Origin: Pseudomonadota bacterium
GTDB taxonomy: Bacteria; Pseudomonadota; Alphaproteobacteria; Caulobacterales; Caulobacteraceae
NCBI GenBank assembly: GCA_021808285.1
Contig: JAKBBV010000004.1
Coordinates: 1-64,000 of the forward strand
Length of the DNA stretch: 64,000 nt
Direction: 5' to 3'
The notes under the pieces were generated by a model. The model was not told where the DNA came from. It worked only from the letters and a program-made list of their open reading frames with translations, and searched no databases. The stretch's first letter is position 1. Each line of letters starts with the position of its first letter. Shown here piece by piece: positions 1 through 9,128 of the stretch. Both the position numbers and the translations under genes were made by a program.

Positions 1-1
1 C

Positions 2-679
2 TTCGAGGCGGCTGTCGCCCAGGCCTTCCGCGACCGGGGGGCAAGGGTTCAGGTCTGGGGCACACGCCCACGCGCCGTCGACTATGACCGGGAGGCCGGC
101 TCGGATCTCACAGGCCTTGGCTACGACCAGGTCGACGTCGGCGATCCCGGCGCCATCGAGGCCGCACCCCTACCTTTCGCGCGGCTCGACGTGGCGGTGC
201 TGTGTCAGGGCACAGTGGTCTATGGACGCGGCGAGTTCGAGCAGGACGGCTGGGACCGGGTCATGGCCGTCAATCTCGACAGCCTGATGAACTGCGCCCG
301 GAAGCTGCGTCCGGCGCTTGCCAAAGCGCAGGGCGCGATGATCATCATCAGCTCGATCTCAGGGCTCAGCGCCAATATCGGCAACCCGGCCTATGCCGCC
401 TCCAAGGCCGGGGCGATCAGCCTCACCAAGACCCTTGGCCGGGCCTGGGCGGGCGATGGCATCCGGGTCAATGGGCTGGCGCCGGGCCTTGTGGACACCA
501 AGCTGACCAAGGTCACCACCGAACACCCGCGGCGCCGTGAAGCCGCGCTCGGCCGCATCCCCCTGGGGCGCATGGGTGAAGCCTCCGACATGGCCGGCGC
601 CGCGCTGTTTCTCGCCTCGCCCCTGGCGTCCTATGTCGTCGGCCATACCCTGGTGGTCGATGGCGGCCTCTCCCTCTAG
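2..679 (+). CDS. SDR family oxidoreductase (5' truncated)
   Basis: NAD(P)-dependent short-chain dehydrogenase/reductase whose first residues lie before the window. The reading frame is open from base 2. The Rossmann part is represented by a basic stretch after the second strand (WGTRPR), then the NNAG-equivalent loop written as LCQG. The catalytic triad is intact: serine in ISSISG and the YAASK motif (Tyr-x3-Lys). A C-terminal VVDGGLSL segment is typical of classical SDRs of about 250 residues, so only about 25 residues appear to be missing. The substrate cannot be told. The SMP-30 lactonase gene starts 76 bp downstream on the same strand; the pairing of a sugar-type SDR with a lactonase suggests sugar or sugar-acid oxidation, which is inference. 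Confidence 0.9.
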   Translation, partial: FEAAVAQAFRDRGARVQVWGTRPRAVDYDREAGSDLTGLGYDQVDVGDPGAIEAAPLPFARLDVAVLCQGTVVYGRGEFEQDGWDRVMAVNLDSLMNCARKLRPALAKAQGAMIIISSISGLSANIGNPAYAASKAGAISLTKTLGRAWAGDGIRVNGLAPGLVDTKLTKVTTEHPRRREAALGRIPLGRMGEASDMAGAALFLASPLASYVVGHTLVVDGGLSL

Positions 680-755
680 GCGAGATCGACCCGAGACATT
701 CAGTCTCAGCCGAGTGAGGATTGACGCGCCGCGGGGAAGACAGAACGATCGCGCG

Positions 756-1706
756 ATGAGACTCGCCGAATTCAAACTCACCGCCGCCGATTTTGGAACC
801 TTCGGGCAGGGGCTGGAGCGACCCGAATGCGTCTGGATCGACGAGGGGGGCGTCTGGGTCTCGGACGCCCGCGCCGCCGTGGCGCGGGTCGAGGCCGAGG
901 GCCCGCCGGTCTTGCTGGGTTCGGGGGTCCGCGATCCCAACGGCTTCAGCCGCCGCCCTGACGGCAGCTTCGTCGTCGCCGGCTTGACGGACGGGGCGGT
1001 CCATCTGGTGGCCCTGGACGGAACGAGCCGCATCCTTATCGATCGCTTCGGGGGCGCCCCCCTGGGTGCGGTGAATTATGTCTGCGCCGACGGTCCCGAT
1101 CGTCTCTGGGTGACGGTCATGACCCGGGCCCTGCCCTGGCATCAGGCCCTGACCACGCGCCGGACCGACGGCTACATCCTGAAGGTCGAGGACGAAGGCA
1201 GGCGCTGCGAGATCGTCGCTGACGGCCTGGACCTGACCAATGAGGTCAAGGTCTCGCCGGACCGACGGTGGCTATATGCGGTGGAGACGCTCGGACGCCG
1301 GATCGTGCGATTTCCGCTTTCGCCCGAAGGAGTCGTCGGCGCCAAGGAGGTGTTCGGGCCGGGCGATCTGGGCCACGGCGCCTTTCCCGACGGGATCACC
1401 TTCGATGGGCAAGGCCACCTGTGGATCACCATGATCAGCGACAACGGCCTCTATGTCCTTGACACAAATGGCGAGCTGCACCTGGTCTATCGCGACCCCA
1501 ATCCCCGCGCCGTGGACGATATGGCCGCAGGCGTGGCGCGGCGCGATGGTGAGGTGGGGCATCTGGCCGCCTGCGCCGAGGTCAAGGGGCCGCTGCGCCT
1601 TCCCACCAGCCTCGCTTTCGGCGGCCCCGATGGTCGCACGGCCTTCGTGGGCTCAGTGGCGATGGACCGGCTGGCCACCTTTCGATTGCCCGCCCGCTTT
1701 ACCTGA
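756..1706 (+). CDS. SMP-30/gluconolactonase/LRE family protein
   Basis: A six-bladed beta-propeller lactonase-like protein of 316 residues. The N-terminal ECVWIDEGG and the central metal-site regions fit the SMP-30/gluconolactonase family: NYVCADGPD, LTNEVKVSPD (Asn ligand followed by S-P-D) and HGAFPDGITFDGQG (Asp ligand). These enzymes hydrolyse sugar lactones using a divalent metal. The open frame extends upstream into the SDR gene, but the ATG at 756 (MRLAEFKLTA) gives the family length and clears the SDR stop, so I use it. It lies 76 bp after the SDR on the same strand and is probably co-transcribed. The exact lactone is unknown. The next gene is convergent. Confidence 0.87.
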   Translation: MRLAEFKLTAADFGTFGQGLERPECVWIDEGGVWVSDARAAVARVEAEGPPVLLGSGVRDPNGFSRRPDGSFVVAGLTDGAVHLVALDGTSRILIDRFGGAPLGAVNYVCADGPDRLWVTVMTRALPWHQALTTRRTDGYILKVEDEGRRCEIVADGLDLTNEVKVSPDRRWLYAVETLGRRIVRFPLSPEGVVGAKEVFGPGDLGHGAFPDGITFDGQGHLWITMISDNGLYVLDTNGELHLVYRDPNPRAVDDMAAGVARRDGEVGHLAACAEVKGPLRLPTSLAFGGPDGRTAFVGSVAMDRLATFRLPARFT

Positions 1707-1784
1707 GGGGCGGGCGGCCGGGGGCGGAAGTGAGGGCCGGACGTCGCCTGCCCGGTCCCCAACACAATCCAGGCGTCAAAGGCC

Positions 1785-3509
1785 TCACTGCACCTTGGCG
1801 AGGATCTGATCGTAGAATCGCGACAGGTCCGCCTTCATCGACTTCAGGGCCTCGACGTTGAGATAGACCATGTGCCCGGAAGGGTAGTAGGCGAAGTGCA
1901 CATTGCCCAAGAGCCTTGGCGGCAACTCCATATGGGCGAGGTCATATTCTGTGCCGAAGAACGGCGTGGCCAGATCATACATGCCATTGAGCGAATAGAC
2001 CTCAAGATTGGGATTCTCGCGGATCGCTGCGGACAGATCGAGCGCCACATCCGCATCATTGGTCGCGCCCGGATAGTTGGAGCGCGGCGGGCGATGCTTG
2101 AAGTCCCATTGCAGGCCGGCCTGATAATAGGTCGGCCGGTAGCTGAGATCGGTCTGATAGCCCAGATCGTCGGTGATGTAGTGATGGAATGACGAGACAA
2201 AGGCCCCGGTGATCCCCGTGTCCGAGGGGTCATATTCCGGGTTCTGGTCGTTGCCGTTCATGTCCTCCCCATTGAAGCGGGCGTCATAGCGGCCAAGAGT
2301 CAGGCGCTGGTCGCGCAGGAGTTCGGCCCGGAAGGCGCCTGGCTCGACCCTAAGATCGGAGCGAAGCAGGTAATCCACCGACAAGCCTGTATAGGCGCTC
2401 ATCTTCTGGGCGATGGCCTGGCGACGGGCCTCCGTCAGGTTGTCGCCCTCGGCCAGGGCTTCGGCATAGGGCCCGCGGGCGAAGTCGCGCACCTCGGCCA
2501 GGAAGGCCTTGAGATCCGCCGGCTCGGGCTTGGCGCGATGATAATAGGCCGCGATCGCCGCATAGCTCGGCATATAGTTGATCAACTCTTGATCGAAGCC
2601 GGGATTGCGCCGGCCGTAGTTCAGGATTGAGGAGAGCAGCACGACCCCATTGAGCTGCACGCCGTCCTGCTGCAGGCGATAGGACAGGCCCGCTGAACGG
2701 GTGGTGCCATAGGATTCCCCGAAGATGACCTTGGGTGAGTTCCACCGGTCGTAGATCGTCAGATAACGCTCGATGCCCCTGGCGAAGGCGTCGATATCCG
2801 CGTCCGTGCCCCAGAAAGCCGACAGCTTGGTGTCGCCCAGAGGCCGCGAATAGCCGGCGCCGGGCGCATCCATGAACACCAGGTCCGATTTGTCGATCAG
2901 GCTGTAGGCATTGTCCACCATATGGAAGGGCGGCCCCTTGGTGGCTTCGGGACTATCCGTCGCCACCCGGCGCGGGGCCAGAGAGCCCATCTGCAGCCAC
3001 ATGGTCGAAGAGCCCGGGCCGCCATTATAGAAGAAGGTCACCGGCCGGTTCGTGTCGTGGCCGTCGCCGAGCGTGTAGGCGACATAGAAAGTCGACAGGA
3101 TCGGCTTGCCCGCATCGTCGCGCACCGTCAGGGTTCCGGCGGTGGCCGTATAGGCGAGCATGCGCCCGTCGATCATGGCCTGGTGGTGGGTGACCGTCTT
3201 CACCTCAACGATAGGCGCGGTGGCGATATCGGCGTCCGTCAGCTTGCGGCAGGCCGCACGATCGGCGCGCGGGTCTCCATGGGCCCCATCGCCCTCCGCC
3301 CCAATGCGGTCGCAGGCGCCGTCGAGGCGCGCGCCTTCCATCATCGCCCCCGGAGCAGGTCTCTCGGCGCCGCCGGGCGCCGTGTCAGACGCCGTCGCAT
3401 GGCCCTTTGAAGCTTGAGACGGGGCTGCGCCCGCCGTTCCGCCCGCGCAAATGAGGATCGCTGTCGCCGCGCCGACAACGCTCCAGTTCCGTATCAATCC
3501 CGAACCCAT
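1785..3509 (-). CDS. Secreted S10-family serine carboxypeptidase
   Basis: 574-residue peptidase S10 (serine carboxypeptidase) homologue. Residues 1-29 form a Sec signal peptide (basic start, hydrophobic VVGAATAILICAGG, AGAAP cleavage region), so it should act in the periplasm or outside. Family motifs: NGGPGSS oxyanion segment near residue 163, GESYGTT with nucleophile Ser266, Asp in NGMYDLATPF, and a C-terminal His in PSGHMVY. S10 enzymes release C-terminal residues from peptides. A Cys-containing, low-complexity linker (about 30-90) separates the signal peptide from the catalytic domain. The gene is divergent from the hybrid histidine kinase across a 140-bp gap containing a perfect palindrome. 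It fits the peptide-scavenging theme of the window (two S9 peptidases, DUF885). Confidence 0.9.
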   Translation of the reverse strand: MGSGLIRNWSVVGAATAILICAGGTAGAAPSQASKGHATASDTAPGGAERPAPGAMMEGARLDGACDRIGAEGDGAHGDPRADRAACRKLTDADIATAPIVEVKTVTHHQAMIDGRMLAYTATAGTLTVRDDAGKPILSTFYVAYTLGDGHDTNRPVTFFYNGGPGSSTMWLQMGSLAPRRVATDSPEATKGPPFHMVDNAYSLIDKSDLVFMDAPGAGYSRPLGDTKLSAFWGTDADIDAFARGIERYLTIYDRWNSPKVIFGESYGTTRSAGLSYRLQQDGVQLNGVVLLSSILNYGRRNPGFDQELINYMPSYAAIAAYYHRAKPEPADLKAFLAEVRDFARGPYAEALAEGDNLTEARRQAIAQKMSAYTGLSVDYLLRSDLRVEPGAFRAELLRDQRLTLGRYDARFNGEDMNGNDQNPEYDPSDTGITGAFVSSFHHYITDDLGYQTDLSYRPTYYQAGLQWDFKHRPPRSNYPGATNDADVALDLSAAIRENPNLEVYSLNGMYDLATPFFGTEYDLAHMELPPRLLGNVHFAYYPSGHMVYLNVEALKSMKADLSRFYDQILAKVQ

Positions 3510-3575
3510 TCGCTTTTGTTCCTCGCCTCAGGAAGTCTCTTTTCAGGGGCAACATAGTCAGGCCCTGCGGCTTGT

Positions 3576-3605
3576 CGATTGACAATCGTCGCCACTGGCT
3601 TCTCC
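3576..3605 (+). promoter_or_regulatory. Candidate promoter with perfect 6-1-6 palindrome upstream of the histidine kinase
   Basis: CGATTGACAATCG (3576-3588) is a perfect inverted repeat with a one-base centre. It contains TTGACA (3579-3584), a good -35 hexamer on the plus strand. Twelve bases further is GCTTCTCC (3598-3605), a partial match to the Caulobacter-type -10 GCTANAWC. Together they could drive the histidine kinase at 3650 with about a 35-nt leader. The dyad lies in the divergent gap and could also control the S10 peptidase. Function is inference from sequence. Confidence 0.4.
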
Positions 3606-3649
3606 CTCGACGGTGACTCCAGGGTCGGCGGGAGCGGTAAGGGATCGGC

Positions 3650-5857
3650 GTGTCCGGCTTCAGGCGTTTCATCGTCGCTGCGGCCCTGATGGCCGCCCTC
3701 CTCGTGGCTATGGCCAGCGGCTATGGCTACTGGCGCTGGAGCGCCGAGCTGCGCGCGCGCGCCTGGGTCGATCACGCCCATGAGGTGATCGAGACGACTT
3801 TCAGCCTTTCGCCGTGGGTCCAGGAGACCGGCATCGCCGCCAAGAGCGCCGCCGAACGCGCCGGAAGCCAAGACCAGGCCGCCCTCCGTCAATTTCGCCG
3901 GGCGGAGCAGGGCCTCATCGCACAGCAACGGCGCCTCACAAGACTCACGGCCGGAAATTCGGCTCAAGCGGGCAGGGTGAAGGCCCTGAACGCCGGGCTC
4001 GATGCCTGGCGAACCTCGGTCGAGACCGACCTGGCGCAGGCATTGCGCCGCGGCCGGCCGACCAATCGGCTCGCCCCGCTGTCGAACGACGCCTATGCGG
4101 CGCTGTTGCTCCAGGCGCGCGCGAGCGGAGCGAGCATCGTCGCCGCGGAGAGGCGGATCGAGATCGCTCGAAGGGCGGCGCTCGACAGGACGATCCGGAC
4201 GGATATGGCCCTGGCCCTGGCCCTGATCTCCACCTTGGCGGCCGGAATGCTGGGCCTCGTGGCCGCCCTCGCCTTCGCCAACCGCAACCTGCGACGGGCC
4301 CAGGAGCAGACGCGGCTTTCCCGCGCGTCCGAGGAACAAAGTCTCGCCCTGATCGATGCGGTGTTCGCCAACATCCCGGACTTTCTGTTCATCCTGGATC
4401 AGGAGCCAGGGCCGACCTTTCGGATCGCCGATTTCAATCCCTCCCTCGCCCGCTTTTTCGATGTTACGCGCGCACAGGTTCGGGGCCTCACCCTGGCCGA
4501 TCGCTTCCAACCCGCGGTCGCCCAGGATCTCACGTCGCGGTTTTCGGAGGTGCTGGCCTCCGGGAAGCCGAGCCGCCAGAGGCGCATCATCTTCGGTCCT
4601 GACGGCCGCTCGCACCTGTGGGAGGCCACCCTGGCGCCGGTGACGGGGGGGCCAGAACCCTACACCCGCCTCGTCGGAGCCGCCCGCGACGTGACCGCTG
4701 AGGTCGATGCTCAATCCCGGCTGCACGAAAGGCAGCGCTTGGAGGCCATCGGCCAGCTCACCGGCGGCGTGGCGCACGATTTCAACAATCTGCTCCAGAT
4801 CATCCGCGGCAATCTCGAGCTTCTGTCGCCCCTGACGGTCCATGATCCCGAAGCGGCCCGGCGCCTTGAGCACGCCATCCAGGGCGCCGACCGGGCGGCC
4901 CGCCTCACCTCTCAGCTTCTCGCCTTCGCCAGGCGCCAGCCCCTGGCGCCGGAGCCCTTGGATCTCGCCGCCTTGACCTCCGAATTCGTCGACCTGACCC
5001 ACCGCACCCTGGGCGAGGGGATCGAGATCGTGACACGGTCGGAGCCGGGCCTCTGGTGGACCCTGGCCGATCCGACCCAGGTCCAAAGTTGCCTTCTCAA
5101 CCTGGCCATCAATGCCCGAGACGCCATGCCGGGCGGCGGACGCCTGACGATCGAGCTGGCGAATGTGACGCTCGGAGCGGCCGAGGCCGCGACGCTGGAG
5201 CTCCCGACGGGCGACTTCATTCGAGTCACGGTGAGCGACACCGGGGAGGGCATGACGCCGGAAACCCTGGCGCGGGCCTTCGAGCCCTTCTTCACCACCA
5301 AGCCGCGCGGCAAGGGGACGGGCCTTGGACTCTCCATGGTCTACGGTTTCGTCACCCAGTCCCAAGGGGCCATTCGCCTGACTTCCGAACCGGGACAGGG
5401 CCTGACCGTGCGGATCTGGCTCCCCAGATCGGCGGATCCGGCGCCCGTCGAGGAGGGTGCGGCGACCTCCCCGGCGACTGAGGGCCCGGGCCGGGTGGCG
5501 CTCGTGGTGGAGGACGAACCCCAGGTGCGCGCTGCCTCGGTCTCCCTCCTGACCGAGCTCGGTTTCGCCTGCCGGGAGGCTGTCGACCCGCTCAAGGCCC
5601 TGGATCTCGTGGGCCCCGAAGTGTCGCTGGTGTTTTCCGACGTCCTCATGCCCGGCGACATGGACGCTCAGGCCTTCGCCGCGGAAATCCGCCGCCGCTT
5701 GCCGACAACGCCGATCATCTTCACCTCCGGCTATGCAGATGGGAGCTTGCTAGTCGGAGCCCTGGCGGAGGCCGGCGCTCATTTCCTCGCCAAGCCATTC
5801 ACCCGCGAGAGCCTGGCGAAGGCCGTCGGCTGGGCGTTCGGTCACACCGCAGGCTGA
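3650..5857 (+). CDS. Hybrid sensor histidine kinase (CHASE3-PAS-HisKA-HATPase-REC)
   Basis: 735-residue membrane sensor kinase with a fused receiver. It starts with GTG preceded by a purine-rich GGAGCGG stretch. Layout: TM1 about 6-27; periplasmic CHASE3-like region about 30-180 (begins RAWVDHAHEVIE); TM2 about 184-208; PAS about 225-345; HisKA with phospho-acceptor His376 in GGVAHDFNNLLQ; HATPase with N-box NLAINARDAMP, G1 DTGEGM and G2 GKGTGLGLSM; C-terminal receiver with phospho-acceptor Asp664 (SDVLMPG) and conserved Lys715 (LAKPF). No DNA-binding response regulator sits next to it, so it is an orphan hybrid kinase that must signal through a phosphotransferase or another regulator elsewhere. 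The stimulus is unknown. It is convergent with the acetyltransferase gene. Confidence 0.93.
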   Translation: MSGFRRFIVAAALMAALLVAMASGYGYWRWSAELRARAWVDHAHEVIETTFSLSPWVQETGIAAKSAAERAGSQDQAALRQFRRAEQGLIAQQRRLTRLTAGNSAQAGRVKALNAGLDAWRTSVETDLAQALRRGRPTNRLAPLSNDAYAALLLQARASGASIVAAERRIEIARRAALDRTIRTDMALALALISTLAAGMLGLVAALAFANRNLRRAQEQTRLSRASEEQSLALIDAVFANIPDFLFILDQEPGPTFRIADFNPSLARFFDVTRAQVRGLTLADRFQPAVAQDLTSRFSEVLASGKPSRQRRIIFGPDGRSHLWEATLAPVTGGPEPYTRLVGAARDVTAEVDAQSRLHERQRLEAIGQLTGGVAHDFNNLLQIIRGNLELLSPLTVHDPEAARRLEHAIQGADRAARLTSQLLAFARRQPLAPEPLDLAALTSEFVDLTHRTLGEGIEIVTRSEPGLWWTLADPTQVQSCLLNLAINARDAMPGGGRLTIELANVTLGAAEAATLELPTGDFIRVTVSDTGEGMTPETLARAFEPFFTTKPRGKGTGLGLSMVYGFVTQSQGAIRLTSEPGQGLTVRIWLPRSADPAPVEEGAATSPATEGPGRVALVVEDEPQVRAASVSLLTELGFACREAVDPLKALDLVGPEVSLVFSDVLMPGDMDAQAFAAEIRRRLPTTPIIFTSGYADGSLLVGALAEAGAHFLAKPFTRESLAKAVGWAFGHTAG

Positions 5858-5864
5858 GACGACA

Positions 5865-6392
5865 TCAGGTCTCGGTCGGCGACTCGGCGTCCCCCGGACC
5901 CAAAGGGCGCTGCATCCAGACCATGTCCACCCAGCGACCGTGCTTCCAGCCCAGCGACGGGGCCCGGCCCACATGACCGAAGCCGAGAGACGCGTGCAGG
6001 GCGATCGAACCCGCATTGCCGCTGTCGCCGATGATAGCGATCATCTGACGCATGCCGAGGGCCTCACAGCGGACGATCAATTCGGTCAGCAGCGTCCGTC
6101 CCACCCCCTGGCCCTGGCGTTCGGGCGCCACATAGACGCTGTCCTCGACCACGAAGCGATAGGCCGAGCGGGTGCGAAAGGAGGAGGCATAGGCGTAGCC
6201 GGTCACCGCGCCGTCCTCGGCCTGCGCCGTCAGCCAGGGAAAGCCCCTGTCTCGCACGGCGGCGAGGCGGGCGGCCATCTCGCTCTGGTCGGGTGGAACC
6301 TCCTCGAAGGTGCCCAGACCGTTGCGGACATGGTGGCCATAGATACGGGTGAAGGCCGCAAGATCGCCGGCGGCAGCATCGCGGATATTCAT
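5865..6392 (-). CDS. GNAT acetyltransferase, phosphinothricin acetyltransferase-like
   Basis: 175-residue GNAT-fold N-acetyltransferase. The acetyl-CoA pyrophosphate loop is visible as RQGQGVGRTLL, with the preceding beta strand VEDSVYVAP and the following IAIIGDSGNAGS. The arrangement of IRDAAAGDLAAFTRIYGHHV, GLGTFEEVPP and the C-terminal HASLGFGHVGR matches the PAT/Bar/MnaT subgroup, whose characterised members acetylate phosphinothricin, methionine sulfoximine or sulfone. The true substrate here is not known. Its ATG overlaps the stop of the upstream ptrB gene by four bases (ATGA), so it is translationally coupled as the last gene of a three-gene minus-strand operon. Its 3' end faces the kinase gene 7 bp away. 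Confidence 0.86.
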   Translation of the reverse strand: MNIRDAAAGDLAAFTRIYGHHVRNGLGTFEEVPPDQSEMAARLAAVRDRGFPWLTAQAEDGAVTGYAYASSFRTRSAYRFVVEDSVYVAPERQGQGVGRTLLTELIVRCEALGMRQMIAIIGDSGNAGSIALHASLGFGHVGRAPSLGWKHGRWVDMVWMQRPLGPGDAESPTET

Positions 6393-8500
6393 GCCCCCTC
6401 CCCGCAGGCTCGCTGCCCCTCAATCGCCCAGATGGCGAAGGCATAGTCGAGCGCGACCTCCTTCAGCCGGTCGAATCGGCCGGAGGCGCCGCCGTGGCCC
6501 GCCTCCAGATTGAGGCGCAGCAGGATCGGCCGCGCGCCCGTGCTGAGCGCACGAAGTTTGGCGACCCATTTCTGCGGCTCCCACCAGGTAACGCGAGGAT
6601 CGGTCAGGCCGCCCGTGGCCAGGATCGCCGGATAGGGCCTGGGTCCGACATTGTCATAGGGACTGTAGCTGGCGATCAGATCATAGGCGTCTTCGTCGGT
6701 GAGCGGATTGCCCCACTCGGGCCATTCTGGCGGGGTCAAGGGCAAGGTGTCGTCGCTCATGGTGTTGAGCACATCGACGAACGGCACGGCGGCGATCACC
6801 GCGCCCCAAAGGTCTGGACGCAGATTCGCGACGGCGCCCATGAGCATGCCTCCGGCCGAACCGCCATAGGCCGCGATCCTGCCTGCCCGGCCATAGCCTC
6901 CGGCGATCAGATGCTCGGCGCAGGCGATGAAGTCGACGAAGGTATTGGTCTTGTTCGCCCCGCGACCGTCCAGGAACCAGCCCCAGCCCTTGTCCGATCC
7001 GCCGCGCACATGGGCGCTGGCCCAGATCCAGCCGCGGTCGACGAGACTGAGACGAGCGGTCGAAAACATCGGGGTCTCGGCATGGCCATAGGCCCCATAG
7101 CCATAGAGCAGCAAGGGCGCCGAGCCGTCGAGCGGCGTTCCACATCGCATCAGCACCGTGATCGGGACCTCGGCCCCGTCCGGGGCGCGAGCGGTCAGTC
7201 GGCGCGCCTCATAGCGGGCCGGATCGTGCCCCGAGGGCACCTCCTGAACCTTGCACAGCGTCCGGGCGCCGGTCCGCAGGTCATAGTCGATCCACTGCCG
7301 CGGCGTCGTCGGCGATTGGTAGATGAAGCGGATCGTCGGCGTGTCGTACTCGAAACCCGGACTGAGATCGAGGGCGTAGGCCGCCTCGTCAAAGGCCACG
7401 GTCTGCTCGCCTCCATCGCGATCGACGACCACCAGGCGATCGAGCGCGTCCTCCCGCTCCAGGCGCACCAGGCGCTCGGCGGTGAGCAGGAAACCCGCGA
7501 TCAGCCGGCCGGGCTTATGGGCGATCCAGTCGCGCCAGGTCGCGCGCGTGGGAATCTCAGCCGGGGACGTCGCCAGCTTGAAGTCCACCGCCCCGCCGGC
7601 ATTGGTGCGGATCACCCAGCGATCGCCCCAGTGGTCGAGATCATAGCGCAGCCCCTCCCGGCGAGGCTCCGACACCCGCGGCGGCGCATCAGGCTTGGCC
7701 GAGGGAATGATCCAGACCTCGCTCGTCTCCTGGTTGGCGGCCTCGATCAGGATGTGCGTCCGGTCGGAGGTGAGAGACACGCCCAGAAACATGCCCTGAT
7801 CCGGCTCCTCATAGACGAGGACATCCTCACCGCCTCGCGCCGGACGACGATAGACCCGCACTGGCCGGGCATTGTCGTCCCGCCAGATCCAGAACAGCCA
7901 CCGCGAGTCAGGCGAGAAGACGAAGTCGCCCGAGGCGCTCTGGGGCCCGTCCGCAAGCTCCTCCCCGGAGACCAGGTCGCGAAGGCGGATGCGATAGTAT
8001 TCCGAGCCCTGATCGTCCTCGGCCCAGGCATAGAGGCTGTGGTCGGGAGAATGGGCCGCATGCGCCACCGCATAGTAGGCCTTGCCTTGGCTCTCCGCCT
8101 CTTCGTCCAGGAGCAGGGTCTCCCCAGAGCCCGCCGCCGCCTCGCGCGGCGTCCTGACATGCCGCGGATGCTGCGCGCCGCTCTCATAGCGATAGGCGTA
8201 GGCGAAGGGACCGTCCGGCTCCGGCGCGGAGGCGTCGTCCTCCTTGATCCGCCCCCTCATCTCGGCCGCCAGACGCGCCTGCAGATCCTCGGTCCCGGCC
8301 AGGGTCGCGGCGGTGTAGGCGTTTTCAGCCTCCAGCCAGCGCCGCCGCTCAGGATCGAGCCGCGAGGGGTCGCGCAGGACTTCCCGCCAGTTCTCGGCCC
8401 TCATCCAGGCGTAGTCGTCTGTCCGTTCTCGCCTGAGTTGAACGGTGTGCTTTGGCCGCCTGGGCGGGTGCGGCGGCGAGATAGGGTCAGGTCCAGCCAT
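6389..8500 (-). CDS. ptrB: Oligopeptidase B (S9A serine peptidase)
   Basis: 703-residue prolyl-oligopeptidase-family protein with the layout of oligopeptidase B: an N-terminal helix segment (RREARTD-type region reads RRERTDDYAWMR), a seven-bladed beta-propeller to about residue 410, and a C-terminal alpha/beta hydrolase. Motifs: GYGAYGH, the nucleophile elbow GGSAGGMLMG, and the catalytic His region LEAGHGGASGRF. There is no signal peptide, so it is cytosolic. Family members cut short peptides after Arg or Lys. Length matches the family (about 680-710). It overlaps the upstream 2OG oxygenase gene by 14 bp and the downstream acetyltransferase by 4 bp, so the three are one transcript. It could be a related S9 peptidase of different specificity, but the ptrB-type N-terminus favours this call. 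Confidence 0.88.
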   Translation of the reverse strand: MAGPDPISPPHPPRRPKHTVQLRRERTDDYAWMRAENWREVLRDPSRLDPERRRWLEAENAYTAATLAGTEDLQARLAAEMRGRIKEDDASAPEPDGPFAYAYRYESGAQHPRHVRTPREAAAGSGETLLLDEEAESQGKAYYAVAHAAHSPDHSLYAWAEDDQGSEYYRIRLRDLVSGEELADGPQSASGDFVFSPDSRWLFWIWRDDNARPVRVYRRPARGGEDVLVYEEPDQGMFLGVSLTSDRTHILIEAANQETSEVWIIPSAKPDAPPRVSEPRREGLRYDLDHWGDRWVIRTNAGGAVDFKLATSPAEIPTRATWRDWIAHKPGRLIAGFLLTAERLVRLEREDALDRLVVVDRDGGEQTVAFDEAAYALDLSPGFEYDTPTIRFIYQSPTTPRQWIDYDLRTGARTLCKVQEVPSGHDPARYEARRLTARAPDGAEVPITVLMRCGTPLDGSAPLLLYGYGAYGHAETPMFSTARLSLVDRGWIWASAHVRGGSDKGWGWFLDGRGANKTNTFVDFIACAEHLIAGGYGRAGRIAAYGGSAGGMLMGAVANLRPDLWGAVIAAVPFVDVLNTMSDDTLPLTPPEWPEWGNPLTDEDAYDLIASYSPYDNVGPRPYPAILATGGLTDPRVTWWEPQKWVAKLRALSTGARPILLRLNLEAGHGGASGRFDRLKEVALDYAFAIWAIEGQRACGEGA

Positions 8501-9128
8501 AGTTGAAACTCACACTGATTCTCGGAGCCCGGGCGGCGTTGGGCAGGACCTCGTGGCGCAGCCAGCTCTCCCAGAGGACGAGATCGCCCACCGACGGCGT
8601 CACAGTCACGAAGCTCTGGCGTTCGGCCGGAGCATCCCGACGCCTTGGCGGCGCCGCCATCATGCGTGACAGTCGCGGGTCCTCCAGGCGCAGCCCGCCC
8701 GAACCTTGGGGCAAGGCCACATAATAGGTTCCCGAGATCACGCTGGAGGGATGGATATGCCCGGAGTGGGTCCCGCCCCGGCGGAGCAGATTGACCCACA
8801 GGCTATCCAGGCGCAGGCGGCCCCGCGCGCCGAGGTCCAGGGCCAAGGTCTCGACGAAGGCGCCGACATGGGGCGCGAGCCGCCGCTTCAGTTCCGCGAA
8901 CACGCTGGCGCGACGCGGCAGATCGTCGAGAGACGCATAGGAGGTGTAGCCCGCATAGGCGTGCTTGCGCGCCCATTGTCTCCCGGCGAGGTCTTCCTGA
9001 GCGAGCATCAGGACCGCGGCCTCAAGCTCGGCGTTGAAGCCGGCGAAACCGGCCGTCTCCGCCAGCGACGCCCGGTACAGGGGGGTCGAGAACAGGTCTT
9101 GAACGACGGCTGCGGAGATCGGGGCCAT
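8487..9128 (-). CDS. TIGR02466-type putative 2OG-Fe(II) oxygenase
   Basis: 213-residue protein resembling the TIGR02466 family, predicted Fe(II)/2-oxoglutarate-dependent oxygenases with a jelly-roll core. The likely metal ligands are in SGHIHPSS (His) and in the distal WLRHEVLPN (His), followed by the Arg of PRISVSFNY that would bind 2-oxoglutarate. The substrate is unknown. The open frame extends 17 codons upstream, but the ATG at 9128 (MAPISAAVV) is preceded by a strong AGGAAGG ribosome-binding site, so I start there. It is first in a minus-strand operon and overlaps ptrB by 14 bp. Coupling of a putative peptide or protein hydroxylase with oligopeptidase B and an acetyltransferase is notable but unexplained. 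Confidence 0.82.
   Translation of the reverse strand: MAPISAAVVQDLFSTPLYRASLAETAGFAGFNAELEAAVLMLAQEDLAGRQWARKHAYAGYTSYASLDDLPRRASVFAELKRRLAPHVGAFVETLALDLGARGRLRLDSLWVNLLRRGGTHSGHIHPSSVISGTYYVALPQGSGGLRLEDPRLSRMMAAPPRRRDAPAERQSFVTVTPSVGDLVLWESWLRHEVLPNAARAPRISVSFNYGWT

Noticed and set aside
3494..5365. 623-codon minus-strand frame opposite the histidine kinase
   Set aside because: Composition is low-complexity Gly/Arg/Asp and no domain is seen; the kinase on plus is unambiguous.
6494..8506. 670-codon plus-strand frame opposite oligopeptidase B
   Set aside because: Antisense shadow; no recognisable motif, while ptrB on the minus strand has the catalytic triad.
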